From Dipetalonema caudispina (lineage: Eukaryota > Nematoda > Chromadorea > Rhabditida > Onchocercidae), in assembly GCA_013365325.1 (NCBI GenBank), contig JABVXV010000120.1, positions 62,001 through 126,000 on the forward strand: DNA of 64,000 bases, in the 5' to 3' direction. The notes below the pieces were generated by a model, which saw only the letters and a program-made list of their open reading frames with translations, was not told the DNA's origin and searched no databases. Of this stretch, positions 38,216-51,090 are shown piece after piece (position 1 is the stretch's first letter; each line of letters starts with the position of its first letter). The position numbers and the translations under genes were made by a program.

Positions 38216-38557
38216 ACAGGATGACATTTTCTCATTTTATCATCTCGAAAAGGCTTTCAAATATATTGCATTACATCACATAAATAATTTACTTGATCAG
38301 GAAATTTGGATTATAATTTACATAGATGAATGAACTNNNNNNNNNNNNNNNNNNNNNNNNNNNNNNNNNNNNNNNNNNNNNNNNNNNNNNNNNNNNNNNN
38401 NNNNNNNNNNNNNNNNNNNNNNNNNNNNNNNNNNNNACAGGATGACATTTTCTCATTTTATCATCTCGAAAAGGCTTTCAAATATATTGCATTACATCAC
38501 ATAAATAATTTACTTGATCAGGAAATTTGGATTATAATTTACATAGATGAATGAACT
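38216..38557. repeat. 100-N assembly gap with identical 121-bp flanks
   Basis: N runs from 38337 to 38436. The 121 bases before it (38216-38336, ACAGGATGACATTTTC ... GATGAATGAACT) are repeated base for base after it (38437-38557). This is what two overlapping contig ends look like when scaffolded but not merged. Confidence 0.9.
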
Positions 38558-40413
38558 ATTGCTTTCAAAGTATGCAATCAGTAATTATTATGAGTGCTAA
38601 AAGCAAAATGATGCAAAACATAATTATATCTGTCTAACTTTGTTTTGCCTAAAATGTGGAGACAATGAATTATTTAATAAATTATTTTACTAAATTTCAA
38701 AGAAAAGAGTAAACAATATTATGCCTTTTTTCAAATTAATTCCCCATCTCATATATATGAAAAACTTGAAAAAATTGCCATTTCATAGCTAACCAAATAT
38801 TGAAATGAAATTTGTTTTATTTGTTCATCATAAAGTTCTTATTTCGGTATATTGCATTCAAACTTATCAATCGGTTAGCTTTTCCTACTATTTTATATAT
38901 TGTGATATATATATATATATCGGAATTTACTGAATGATTATGGAATTATTATGAAATAAAAAAAAAAAAGACAGAAATTCATACATACTATCAAAATTAT
39001 CTCTTGTATTGCTACAAATAATGATAATATTTGCAAGGGAAAATATTCTCTTAAATAAATATTTGAATGAAACAAAAATTTACTTTTCTTCTTTTCCATT
39101 GTATTTTATATAAAAAGAATAGCGGAGAAAATATAATGAATTTAAAAGTAATTTTGTACTTATTTAATTGTATAGTTTAAAATGATATTAGCTATTGACT
39201 TGAACAGTCTTATTTGAATGCGATTTTAGCAAATTTATTGTATTTTCCAAATAAATACAATTAGCAAAATAATTCTCAACAAAATTTTCGCAGTAATATT
39301 CTTTATTTTAAATTTTCTTTTCTTTTTTTTTTTAAAAAAAAAAAATTAAACCGATAAACTTGTTTAATACTAATATTTCTTTTATAATTTCAATCTTTTT
39401 TCTATCTGTTAAAGTTAAATAATGATCGATAAAGTTTAATATTTAAAATAAAAATGGAAACAAATTTCAACAGGATACTAAATTTAAAAATAAAAAAGAT
39501 CTCCAACCATGTCTTCGTTAGCATTTAATGTTTACGATGAAAATAGCTAACCAATGAATGATCATTTAGTAGATTAAATTTAAGAAGTGATATTTATAAA
39601 AATATAAAAATCCGATCAGTATTTATCTAATTTTATGCAGTACATTTAAATAGATGATAATATCGCAAATAAGTGCTAAAGACTTCCAGTAATGAATGTA
39701 TCTTTGATAAGAGCCAAGTAAAGGTGAAAAGTAGCCTAGTATAAGTTCGCATCATAAAGTATTGGTATCTGTCATTTAATGAGTACTTTAAAAAAAAATG
39801 CAAAAAATTATCCAATTAATGAATAGTTTGCTTTTCAAATAGCTGCTGAATAAATTTATTTCATTTGAAAACAATTAAAAATTTTTTCTTTTTTTTTTTT
39901 GAGAGAAAAAAAAAAAGGATATGAAATTATTTTACATTGAATCGATAGAGATTGATCATCACGTGCCTTATCATCATGTGCTGTGTAAAAAGCAATCAAA
40001 ATGTGTTTGTATGTACATTTTCATTTTTTTTTCATTGGTAACAATTCATTCTCACTTTTTAAAAATCATTCGCAAACATTGTTTCATTTCATTTCTTTTC
40101 ATTTCTTTTCATTTCTTCTCATTTCCTTTCATTTCCTTTCATTTCCTTTCATTTCATTTCATTTCATTTCATTTCATTTCATTTCTTTTCATTTCCTTTC
40201 ATTTCTTTTCATTTCATATCATTCCTAATTTCTTCAACACTAAAGCACTAAATATTTATACTTTATCCGTTATTGATAAAATTATTGGAGAGAGAATTGA
40301 ATTTATTAATTCAGGATAATGTGATTAATTTAATTTAGTCAATAAATCAAATCTTATTATTTATTTCTTTTTTTTTGTTGATAAATTAATTTTCAGGTAT
40401 TTAACAATTAATA
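38558..40413. other. Intergenic
   Basis: AT-rich spacer before the transthyretin-like cluster. It contains a short TA run at about 38908, a T-run/A-run junction at about 39327-39350 and the ATTTC array described separately. No supported exon. Confidence 0.55.
40082..40222. repeat. ATTTC pentanucleotide microsatellite with interspersed TTTTC/CTTTC
   Basis: About 28 consecutive ATTTC-type units with C/T variants run for about 140 bp. The pentamer keeps frames open on the plus strand and produces spurious Phe/Ser/His open frames here. Confidence 0.9.
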
Positions 40414-41090
40414 ATGCTACATTGTCAATTTTTATTCTTTTTTCTACTGATCATTTTATCCACTGCAAATGGTTTATTTGGACGAGAAAAAAATGTTACG
40501 GTAATGGGTGAGCTAAATTGTGGTCGAAATTATTATGCAAATGTAAAAGTTGAACTTTGGGAAGCTGATACAAGTTAGTTTTTTTTTTTTTAATTCATTA
40601 AAGAATTAACAACAAATAATATTTGAAAAATTTTTACTTTTGCAGTAGGCCCAGATGATAAATTGAATACAACATATACGAATGATACGGGACAATTCAG
40701 CATATTTGGTAAAGCACGAGAAATACGAAATATTGAACCTTTTTTAAAAGTACATCATTTTTGTCAAAATGGAATTCATGATGTGGTAAGAATTTAAAAT
40801 TATAACATTTCATTATCATTTATGCAAATTCCTAATATAATTTATTTAACCTTTAATCCTCTAAAATATCACATTCATTCATTATTGCTAAATTAATATT
40901 TAAAATTGAAAATTTTAATTTTAAAAAAAAAGAAAGAAAAAAAGTTCCAGACTAATTTTAATTTTAATTGTAGAGATGTGAAATAACAGATCGTTTCGAT
41001 GTACCAAAACATTATCAGGGCAAAGTATATAATTTAGGCCTAATCGATTTATCCACTGCTACCAAGAAACGAAAAAAGAAGTGTCATTGA
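40414..41090 (+). CDS. Transthyretin-like family protein, copy 1
   Basis: Secreted nematode transthyretin-like (TTL) protein. Three exons join in phase: 40414-40573, 40646-40785, 40974-41090, giving 138 aa. A signal peptide of about 19 residues (MLHCQFLFFFLLIILSTANG) precedes KNVTVMGELNCG, with an N-glycosylation sequon. The family pattern VKVELWEADT, PDDKLNTTYTNDTGQFSIFG, IEPFLKVHHFC and YNLGLIDL follows, and a basic tail ends in Cys. Four cysteines of the mature protein match those in copies 2-4. It is the most diverged of the intact copies (IDLSTATKKRKKK replaces VSLNIA...). TTL proteins are abundant in nematode secretions; their biochemical role is largely unknown. An A10/T11 junction starts right at the stop codon. 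Confidence 0.92.
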
Positions 41091-44000
41091 AAAAAAAAAA
41101 TTTTTTTTTTTTGGAAATTACAATAATTATAATTATTAAAAAAACATTTGTACTGTATCATACAAGTATAAAAAAAAAATTTTGTAAAAATTGACGATTC
41201 AATTGTTAATAAAAATTAAATTTTTGTCAAAAAAAGCTTTTATACTATATTATTTCATACTTTGTAAGCTTTTGTACTATAAATTTTTTCAAAATTTTGA
41301 TTATCTTTTATTTAACCTTTGTTGAGAAAGATTGAAATCACAAGAAAACAAATAATCTTTTTTTTTTTTTTTTTGAAACTATTTATTATTGTTTACTTCG
41401 AAAAAAAAAATTCATTTTCAAAGAGAAACTGAAATTGAAATTTTTCGTAACAAACAGATATCTAGAAATGAAATGTTGAGCATCCTTGTACATTAATTGA
41501 TTCTCATAATACTTAATTTGGAAATGTCAAAGGTTACGGAAAATGATATTGATGATGCTATGATTTGCAAATAATTTCACCACTATAAATGGAGGATGGA
41601 AATCACTGAATCAGTTTCAGATATAAATGATTCAATTCAGACGATTTAATTAATAACAAAAATTTTTTTCTAAGGATCAATCAACACTATTCATTCTCCT
41701 AAAATTTATTTGAATTTAATCAGAAATTTTCTAATAGTCATTGGTTCATCTATTGCTAATGTTATAACTTGAACTGTTTTTATGGATATCAATATGAATA
41801 AAGATTATCATTGATCATTTGCAAAAATACTGATCATTCTACTCGAGAAAGGGAAAAATAATCATTTTCATGTTTTATAAGTAAATATGATTTTTCAGGT
41901 TTTAAATGAACTGAAAGATTGAATAATACTTTGTTTACATATTACATTATAAGTTATTAATTCTATTTTTTGGAGTTTATTGAAAGCTTCAAAATTACAT
42001 ATGTTAAAAGTGCTTTTTGAATTTATATAAATAACAGCAATAAATTACATATGACATGTGTTTATTTTTTGTGGATGGTATAAAATCTAAAATATTAAAT
42101 TTTCTTCAATATTTACGATTATTTGCGATAAAAATAACAAGAGAAAGATACGATTAAATATAATATAAGCATTAATTTATAAATTAATTGATTTTATCTG
42201 TTTGATCAAAATGTTTATTGTTAATTTAGATTTTAAATTCATGGTTGGATCATTTTTAACATAAAAATTGAAACATTTCAGTTTGCAAAAAAAAAAAAAT
42301 CTAAATTATCCAATATCTTTATTTTATCCTTAAATATTAAATTTGAATTTTTTATTTCCAAAATAATTCTTTCGTAATAGTTAAATTATCAAATGAGTAC
42401 GATATACTTTCACGTGGCTATTTAATATCAGAAATGAAACTATGAAAAATATATAAAATTGATAATAATAAAATCATACTTCTATTTAATCATATTGTTT
42501 AGAAAAAAGAAAAAATTGGCTATGAATTTGTTAAATATGACAATTGCGTCATTAACTAATTATAAATACTTGCCATTACGATGAATTATATGATCAGAAA
42601 TTTAAAATATAATATTTCATTACATTTCAATTATAATCCAAACTTTAGTGTTATTACTATTACTGTACGTATCATTTGCAAATGCTATTTTATCAATATA
42701 TCATAGCCCATTGATCAATAATGTTAACTTTTTTTGTATGTAAATTTATTGTTCCCATCAAAATTCATTGTTACATTATGGAAAAGAATATCAGAATTGA
42801 TTATCAGTGATAATCGTAACATATAATCGATATCTTAAATACATAATGATGAATAAATATAGCAATAAATGATGATGAAAATAAATTGAAAGTTGTAAAT
42901 TGTTAATTTTACGATATTATCCTGAAAACTATCACACACAGATAGACAGACAAACAAACAGACAGACAGACAGACGTACACACATATATACTAATATATA
43001 TACTCTAACTGTAAATAAAAATGTGCTTTTATACAGGAAGTAAAAAGAAAATATATTTTGCTTTGGTAAGATTGCAACTTCAAATTCTAATTTAATCATA
43101 AATCAGAAACTGAGACCACCTGACATTGTTAATTGCATTTATCTGTTTTGAAAAATTTGTTGCAGCAAACACAATATATGCTACGAAAAAATTTTTCAGA
43201 TTTCAGTAAACAATTTCAAAACATTACTAAATTTTAAAGCTTTCAAATATTTTCTATTTTATTTTTACTTTACAATGATATATGCTAAACAAAATGTTTA
43301 ATAGCTATTGAATAAATAAATTTTCGAAAAGATATTTTATGAAAAATTTGGATAGAAATTTTCTTTTTCAATTACTATTTAGTATTTATTATTTGTTGTT
43401 AAAATATTTATGTTATTTTTCTTTCTTTTTTTTTTTCCAATATATATTTGTGAAGTTTATTAAATTTTATTGCATTTTTCAAGCATTTTAGAGTGAAAAA
43501 TAAATTGGAATTTTTTTTTTTTTTTTTTTTTCAACGTATAAAATATGCCGCTTATTTTTGAAATCAATTTTTACAATCTTTCCTCAATTGATATTTTATG
43601 TTGTAGGCTATTTATGTTAGGGAAATTTTTTTTACAAAATTGAAAAAAAAAAAAAAAAAAAAACTCACTGAATGATGTAATATAAAAGAAACTGATGAAA
43701 AAGTTTCACTTAGCTTTTCTTTATCAATTTTTTATTTAATAAATTTTTATAATCTATTTCTCAATATCTTTTTATCATTTTGAAATTATTCTTGGTAATA
43801 ATACAATTGTAATAAAATTTATGAAGGATTTCTTTTTTTTTTTTTATAACTTTAGTAAATTTCTAATGGATTTCACATGATCGCTTCACTGATCGATGAT
43901 TAAATTAGGCAATTTCAAATTTTATTTTTAATCAATTTAATAGTCACAATAATATTGTATTTCTAGTACTTCTTGCATTAGAAATGCATAATTTAATGTG

Positions 44001-44894
44001 TTATGATTACGATGATAATGATGATATCATAATGATCATCATCATCATCATCATCGTTAGAGTGAATTATCACATTGATAATGATGAATACAAATGCTTG
44101 TAACGATAAGAATAGTGATAATGATAGTGATAATTGTAGTGATTGTTAGTGGTAGCAGTAATAATGATGGTATGATATGTATATGTTTTGGATAAACCAG
44201 TTTTACAACTTTATTGAAAAGCACAAAGTTCCTTTTTGTCCTTGAAAAAGAAAGATTTATGGATGACTGAGCGATACAAGTTTTTCGTTTTGAAAACATT
44301 TTCTAACTCACTACAATGAATCATATTTAACATTTTTTTCTTTTTTTTTTTTTTTGGACTATAAAAAAGAAAAAAGGAATTGAAAAGAAATGATAAATCG
44401 AATATAAAAGAGAGTTTATTCTGAAAACTAAAATTTTGAATCGATTTTGATAAATGGAATAGAATGGTAAAAAATTATTGTTGGAGATTGAAATTAATTA
44501 ATCTTAAATAAAATAAAAAAAATTATTGGAAGTTTGTCTAAACAAAAATTCAAGCTTCTGCTATTAAACATTTTAATTTATTTGAAATAATTCTTTACAT
44601 TTCATACGAGTATTTGAGTTATTTTGATCTAATTCACCGATGTTGAACGATTGAATGTTTAATGCTAAACTCTAATTTCCGTTAAAACATTTGTTTCACT
44701 TTGACAAATGAAAGATAATCAAAAGTGTCGATAACAAAGAAAATAGAACTATGATGGGTTAAAGATTGAAATTGAAATTTTGTTGAAATTTCATAGTATT
44801 TCACGGTTAACAATAATGTCTCTGAGTCATTTTTGCTCACTCCTCCTTTCATTTTGGCACAAAATTATTTTCACTTATTTCTTAAACTTTCAGG
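41091..44894. other. Intergenic, long AT-rich spacer
   Basis: 3.8 kb without a supported exon. It includes an ACAG/ACAA short repeat at about 42940-42985, T and A runs at about 43511 and 43645, and GAT/ATC trinucleotide repeats at about 44014-44056. AATAAA-like signals follow copy 1 at about 41208. Confidence 0.55.
42936..42985. repeat. ACAG/ACAA microsatellite
   Basis: Imperfect array of CACA, GATA, GACA and AACA units, similar in type to the array between HSP10 and HSP60. Confidence 0.7.
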
Positions 44895-45782
44895 ATGATC
44901 TTTTGGCGGATATTTCTATTGCTTGGTTTTGTTGCATTTTACGTAAATGCAGGTGTTATTGGTTCAATTCAAGGTATTACTGTAACCGGACGACTTGCAT
45001 GTGGAACGAAATCAGTACGAGATGTTGAAGTTCAACTTTGGGAAGAAGATACCGATAAGTTTCTTTCGTTCCTTAATTTTTATACTTTTACAATTTTTTT
45101 TAATTATGCAAAAAAAAAAAAAAAATTAACATCCAAATAGTAAAGATAATAAGTGAAAACTTATCAGTTGATAATAGAAAAGTAAAATGAATTATGACGT
45201 TATTCTAATCACATTTAATACTAACTTCAAATATGATTGATTTAATTTGAAATATTTTGAATTATTTTAGGTGATCCTGATGATCTATTAAATACTACAA
45301 CATCTGATGCTAAGGGAATGTTTAAAGTATACGGTGAGGATAAAGAAGTAACTGCAATCGAACCATACCTAATCATTACTCATAGCTGTGATAATGGTAT
45401 TATCAATCCGGTCAGTTTTCAATCTTTTTTATTTTTTAAATTTAACCAAAAGAATTTTTTATGATCAAATATTTAACATTATCAAATTTTCGTTTTTGCT
45501 ACATTTCATAAAATAGCATTATTATTTTGACTTTTTCTTTAACAATAAAAATGAGAAAAATATAAAAGAAATAATGAAAAAATTTCTTCACTCTTTTCAT
45601 ACAATTAATAACATTATTATCATAAATAACTATGATCATTATTGATTTCTTTCTTCCAGAAATGCACAATCACTGATGAACATCCAATTCCAAAAGAATT
45701 CATTGGTAAAACATACGATATGCATATCGTAAGTCTGAATATTGCCGGGAAGAATCATAAGAAGAAATGTAGCGATGAATGA
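44895..45782 (+). CDS. Transthyretin-like family protein, copy 2
   Basis: Three exons: 44895-45054, 45271-45410, 45660-45782, giving 140 aa. The ATG lies one base after a TTTCAG acceptor, a likely trans-splice site. Signal peptide of about 19 residues (MIFWRIFLLLGFVAFYVNAG), then ITVTGRLACG, VEVQLWEEDT, DPDDLLNTTTSDAKGMFKVY, IEPYLIITHSCDNG, KCTITDEHPIPKEFIGKTY and MHIVSLNIAGKN, with a basic Cys-containing tail. Exon lengths 160 and 140 equal those of copy 1. At the conserved end of exon 1 the intron begins ATAAGT instead of GTAAGT (45055). The next GT (45056-45061 region) gives the wrong phase. AATAAA lies at about 45836. Confidence 0.9.
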
Positions 45783-45999
45783 TCAATGATTGAATTAATG
45801 AAAAAAGAAAAAAAAAATGAAATTTTTTATGAAATGAATAAAAGTATTATATTAAATGTTACTGTTTGTTTGATTACTAATAAAATATTCTTTACGAGTA
45901 ATTTTTCAATTTAATTATACTTTGTGGAAGAAATTGCCCTCAATTATGTATTTTTAGTGTTTTTCTTTTTCCTTCTTTTAATTATTGAATTTAATTAGT

Positions 46000-46092
46000 A
46001 ATTAGTGAATGAGTTGGATTTAGCTAATGATTAATCAACAAATTGAATTTAGCTAATAATTAGTTAATAGGTTAGATTTAGATAATTATTAC
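46000..46092. repeat. Tandem repeat of a TTAGCTAAT-type unit
   Basis: Three degenerate copies of about 30-40 bp built on GATTTAGCTAATNATTA. Confidence 0.6.
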
Positions 46093-47089
46093 GTATAGAG
46101 CAATATATTTAAATTAGCATTTTTACCTTTGTATAGTTGAAGTTAAATTAATCACAATATATTATTGTCATTTTTATTTTTTCTTACAAAATTACTATTA
46201 CAGTAAGCATATATTATAAATGATAGAGCAACCTTATCATGAATGATTTTCTAAGGTTTACTTCATTGTTGTTATTTTTAGATGATAGATAAATAAGTAA
46301 GATTTATGCTAAAAGGATAAAATAAAATTATAGGAATTAATCGAAATTAACTTATCTTAGCGCATATCAGTTTTCTGATAAAATTTTTGGAAATTTTGAT
46401 CGAAGATATATTGCTTTATTAGCTTTCTTTGAACTTTTAAGAAGCAATCAAATTCAATCAATATCACATCAGTGAATCATTTCACTTAGTTATCTGTTCT
46501 CTTTGATCATATTGAGAAGATTTATCCTTTCAAAATAATTTTTACAACTCAAAAGTTTTCCCAATAATATCACTTTTTCCCTTCCCTTTCTCTATTAGAA
46601 TTAAGAAATAGTAAATAGGATCAGAATTCAAAAAAAATCAATCAATCAATGCTTCATTTTTTATTAATGTTTGCTAAGAATCATAAAGAATAGAACAGCT
46701 ATAATGTCTCTGTCAATATATAAAAACAAGAAATTCATAACAAAATTTGTTTTCACTTTTTTTCTCTCTCTCTCTTTCTCTCTCTCGCTCTCATTTTCAC
46801 CTTTTCTCCCTGTAAGAAAATTTTTTGAAGAAAATATTGATAGACTAGTTTTTTCCTCTTTTTTTTTTTTTCAACAAATGCGAGAAAATTTGAATTTTTT
46901 TATCCAAAAAAAATCATCTGAAAATTTTTAATTTAGTTACAGTTATTCAACGAAAATTTCTCATTTATGGGTATTTGATAAGCATTGCAAAATATTATGT
47001 TTAATTTTTTTCTTTTTAATTTACGAATGATACAGTAATTATTTCAAACTTATTTCTTTCAAAGAAAATAAATAGCCATAGATTTGAAG

Positions 47090-47228
47090 TATTATTCGAT
47101 CAATTAAATATGCCAAAAAAAATATTATCTGATCAATTATATGAATCAAAAGAATATTATCCGATCAAGTTATATGAGTCAAAAAAAAAAAAAAAAAAAA
47201 AATTATCCGATCAATTATATGAGCTAAA
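47090..47228. repeat. Tandem repeat of a GATCAATTATATGA-type unit
   Basis: Four copies of about 35 bp built on ATTATCCGATCAATTATATG, followed by GAATCAAAA-like sequence; one copy is stretched by an A run. Confidence 0.75.
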
Positions 47229-47704
47229 GTCTAAATAATATTTTTCAACTATTACTTTAGGAAGAAATAAAGAAATAAAAACGAACGTCATTAAAAGTTC
47301 CATAGGATCGGATTGCAATAACATGAGTACTTCTTCGGGGTCAAGTTATATTTGAAAGATGAGTTCAAAGTAAATGTTAGTAACAAAAAGTACAGTTTCA
47401 CTTACTATTTGCAATACTTCTACCAAATATTAATCTTCGTAAAATATAATCTAACTTCTGAAATCTGATCAATCATTCATTATTCACAAATCTTTCGAAT
47501 TTAACAAATCAGATTGATGAAGAAATCTTAGAAAACGTTGATTTTTCAACTTTCCTTATGTTAATTTGAAACACTGAGACTACTTCATTGCCGCTTAATT
47601 TCTTCGGTTATACTACCGAAAAATTGATAATTCCATCTTTTTCCGAATATTTGTTACAAAATTTTAACGAAATTTAAAAATAAAAAATGATAAAATTTCC
47701 AGCT

Positions 47705-48298
47705 ATGTTCATCAAGTGTGCGATATTGTTAACTTTTGCGATAGTCTCAACATTTGCTGCTGGAAGTATGAAAAATGTAACTGTCCTTGGACAGGTAGCA
47801 TGCAGCGATCGGTCACAAAAAGATGTTGAAATACAGCTATGGGAACGTGATACATGTTAGTTGTTTTTACATATTTTCCACATTCAACTATAACATATTT
47901 TGATCGAATAAAAAGTTTTAATCTTCCCTTTCTTTATGAATTGTTATTTGCAGCTGCTAATAATAAAGCATTTTGAATTTTTAACATAAAAATTTTAAAT
48001 TTAATTTCTAGTGGATCCGGATGATTTGCTGAATACGACAAAAACTGATAGTCGCGGACACTTTCAGATATATGGGGAGGAGAATGAAGTGAACAATATT
48101 GAACCATACCTAATTATAGTGCACAGTTGCGATAATGGTGTTGTTAATCCGGTAGATTTAATTATTTATTTGGAAAAATAATAATTCTTACTACAAGCAG
48201 ATTTCTAATTCCATACTTAAAATCCTTTAAGCTTAAACTTGCTTAATTGCAAACCTATCTAATGGTCCAATACCAAATAGTACAGATATCATACCATC

Positions 48299-48333
<35 letters not shown>

Positions 48334-48636
48334 AAATGACATTTATTACTAATTATCATCAATCTTATGTAGTAGAAGAATTTCGAGTGATAAATAAAGC
48401 AATGATTGCTGGAATAGGCTTTTATTTTAAAGGAAATTATGAAAAGATATTCATTGGATATAAATTTCAATTCAATTCAAATTAAACTCAACTTTTTCAC
48501 TTTTTTTTTTTTCGCTCAACAGAAATGTTCAATAAAAGATCGATACGAAATTCCGCGAAAATATGTCGGCGATACATACAATATGGGTATTGTAAGCTTG
48601 AATATTGTGAAAAGCCGAAAGAAGAATTGTGTCTAA
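47705..48636 (+). CDS. Transthyretin-like family protein, copy 3
   Basis: Three exons join in phase: 47705-47855, 48012-48151, 48523-48636, giving 134 aa. The ATG follows a TTTCCAG acceptor by two bases. Signal peptide of about 19 residues (MFIKCAILLTFAIVSTFAAG), then KNVTVLGQVACSD with an N-glycosylation sequon, VEIQLWERDT, LDPDDLLNTTKTDSRGHFQI, IEPYLIIVHSCDNG, KCSIKDRYEIPRKYVGDTY, MGIVSLNIVKS and a basic Cys tail. Exon 2 is again 140 bp. Its sequence is closest to copy 2. AATAAA lies at about 48668, within a GAT-rich 3' untranslated region. Confidence 0.93.
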
Positions 48637-50260
48637 AAGCAGCAAGGATGATGATGATGATGATGAAAATAAAATGAAAATTTCTCATACGATACATTAA
48701 TCTTTCTTTCTTTTCTTTCTTTTTTTTTTTTCTTTTTGCGATAATTTATTACGATAATGTATTTGATATAGTTATGCTTATCATAATTTAGAATTAGTAA
48801 AAGAAAATGAATGCATTTTAATTGAATAAAAAATCATTTAATTTGTGTAAAGTTTTAATAGTAAAATGTAAAAATGAAAAAAAAAAAATTTTTTTTTTTC
48901 TCCCAATTAATTTCTTTCATACAAATTAAATTTTCTGCTATAGAAACAATATAAAACTTCAATATTCCTATGTTTTGGTATTTTTTGATTAAATTAATTT
49001 ATCAAATATGCACTTTAAATTTTTACCACGATTAGTTAATAGTTTTATTCATTCATATTCTATTCGATCAAGGATTTAATTTTATTTTCTCCAGTATTAA
49101 ACAATCAAAAGATTGTTCATTGAAAAATGATCTATCCCTCATTTCACACTGATTTATCGGAATTTTACTAGAAAGTAGAAGAAAAAAAGACAGAAAAATC
49201 TATGATTTAATTCAATTTTTTAACAATGAAATAGTTGAAATAGATTAAACAAAAGCCTTATCGATTAATCTAATTAATTAATGGAAATTAATTTGAAATA
49301 TTATTTTAATTAGGTTATATATAATATAACAATACAAATTTCTATAGCTATTTTCTCAAATTCCAATAATTATATTTCAAATTATATTAATTTAAACAAC
49401 AAAAGAATGATTGTTTGATGAAATATATTTGAATGTATCAGTTTGATACGATAATGGCAGATAAATCAATGAACCATACGTAAAGAATAAAGAATTCTCA
49501 TTATCGTTTTTTTTTTTTTTTTTTCTGTTCTCTTCAAACAGGTTATTGAGGGTAACAAATACAGGCAAACATTTTTACCCATCCATTCATTCAATACCCA
49601 AAATGATTACATTACGATGTGATGCCATGTCAATTTACTTCTATGTTGATTTTTATTTCAATTTTTTTTTTTTTCATTCTTTTCTAACAATTACTGGAAA
49701 TGATAAGATCAAAAGATCGGAATATTTCCAACATTTTACAACAAATTCATTTGTATCAATAATTTTTGCTCGGTTTAGTTAGAGAATTCGAAATTATTGA
49801 TAGGATCAAATTATTTTCAATATTTGAACTACGTCCTTCAGATATCATCGTTTATTTATATTATGAAATGAAATTCTTCGAAGTTTGACCAAAATTTTTT
49901 CAAATATTTCAAAAAGAGTCAGTGTCAATTTGAAAAATTTCTCGACACTTTGTTGATCACAAGTATTCTTCAACGTAAATATTTCATGAGTTACTGATTT
50001 AATATCATAATTAACTACTGACAGAAATCTTACTGTAATTTTAAGTACTTCAAATTTAGTTATTATTCAAATGATTTATTCTTAGATAATCATTTCATAA
50101 TAAAAGATTAAATTATCATACAATTTCATGCATATTCTCTATTATTTAACTATTATTCTTATCTTTTTATCATTTTATAATCATTCCTACATAACAACTT
50201 CTCGTTTACTAAATATTCAAATTTTAATAAAGTCAAAAATTAGTGATTATCATAGACTAA
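48637..50260. other. Intergenic
   Basis: AT-rich spacer between copies 3 and 4. An A-run/T-run junction lies at about 48887-48908 and a T tract at about 49507. An open frame at 49546-49782 lacks coding character. Confidence 0.5.
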
Positions 50261-51090
50261 ATGTTGTATGTCGTACTTTTCCTGTTATCATTTGCTGGAT
50301 GTCCAACAATCCTAACTGCAATCTGTACCGTAAGTCATGTTACGGTAACTGGACAATTGGGTTGCGGCGAAAGAGCATTAAGGAATGTAATGGTCGAATT
50401 ACGTGAACATGATACTCGTACGTTTGTATTAATTATGATTGAAGATTTCTATAGTGATGATTAGATTTTTTAATAGATTTTTAAGTAAATTTCTAAATTT
50501 CAAATTATACACTCCCAATGTAATTTTATCAATTTGCAATTATCGTACAAAAAATACGAAAAAAAAATTTTTTTTTTTTTTAAATTCATATTCATTGGAA
50601 ATATTGTAATTGCTATAATTATTTTAGAAAAAAAAAAGGAAGTATTAAATATTAAATTTTAGTTGATCCGGATGATTCATTGAATATAACTAAAAGTAAT
50701 AACAAAGGATACTTTACAATTTATGGTGAAGAATGTGAAGTTGGTAGTATCGAACCGTATTTACGGATTACCCATAATTGTGAAGATGGTATACTTTCTG
50801 AGGTAATATTTTAAGGATTTAAAGAAAAATGTTTGTAGAAATGTAAATTGGAATGATTCATCGTAATTCAAATAAAATTCAAACATTAATTGGGTCATTT
50901 GTTTCAATCAAAAGCAAAAGATTCTATTTTTACCTGAAATATTTAAATTTTTCTTTTTTTTTTTTTTTTACAGAATTGTGTTATAACGGACGATTTTCCA
51001 ATTCCATCGGATCGAATTGGTAAAACTTATCAAATGGGAATTGTTAGTTTAAATATTGCTCGAAAGAATCACAAAAAAATCTGTCACTGA
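50261..51090 (+). CDS. Transthyretin-like family protein, copy 4
   Basis: Three exons join in phase: 50261-50417, 50663-50802, 50974-51090, giving 137 aa. Signal peptide of about 20 residues (MLYVVLFLLSFAGCPTILTA), then VTVTGQLGCGERALRNVMVE, LDPDDSLNITKSNNKGYFTI with an N-glycosylation sequon, IEPYLRITHNCEDG, NCVITDDFPIPSDRIGKTYQ, MGIVSLNIARKN and a basic Cys tail. Exon 2 is 140 bp as in the other copies. No upstream TTTCAG is adjacent to the ATG, so the 5' end is less certain. Confidence 0.92.

Larger units (their letters stand above)
45783..47704. other. Intergenic with two small tandem repeats
   Basis: AT-rich spacer between copies 2 and 3, with a TC-rich run at about 46761-46792 and the tandem repeats at 46000-46092 and 47090-47228. 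No supported exon. Confidence 0.55.

Noticed and set aside
39921..40319. Open frame of 132 codons rich in Phe, Ser and His
   Set aside because: Produced by the ATTTC pentanucleotide repeat, which keeps frames open; no family match and no splice context.
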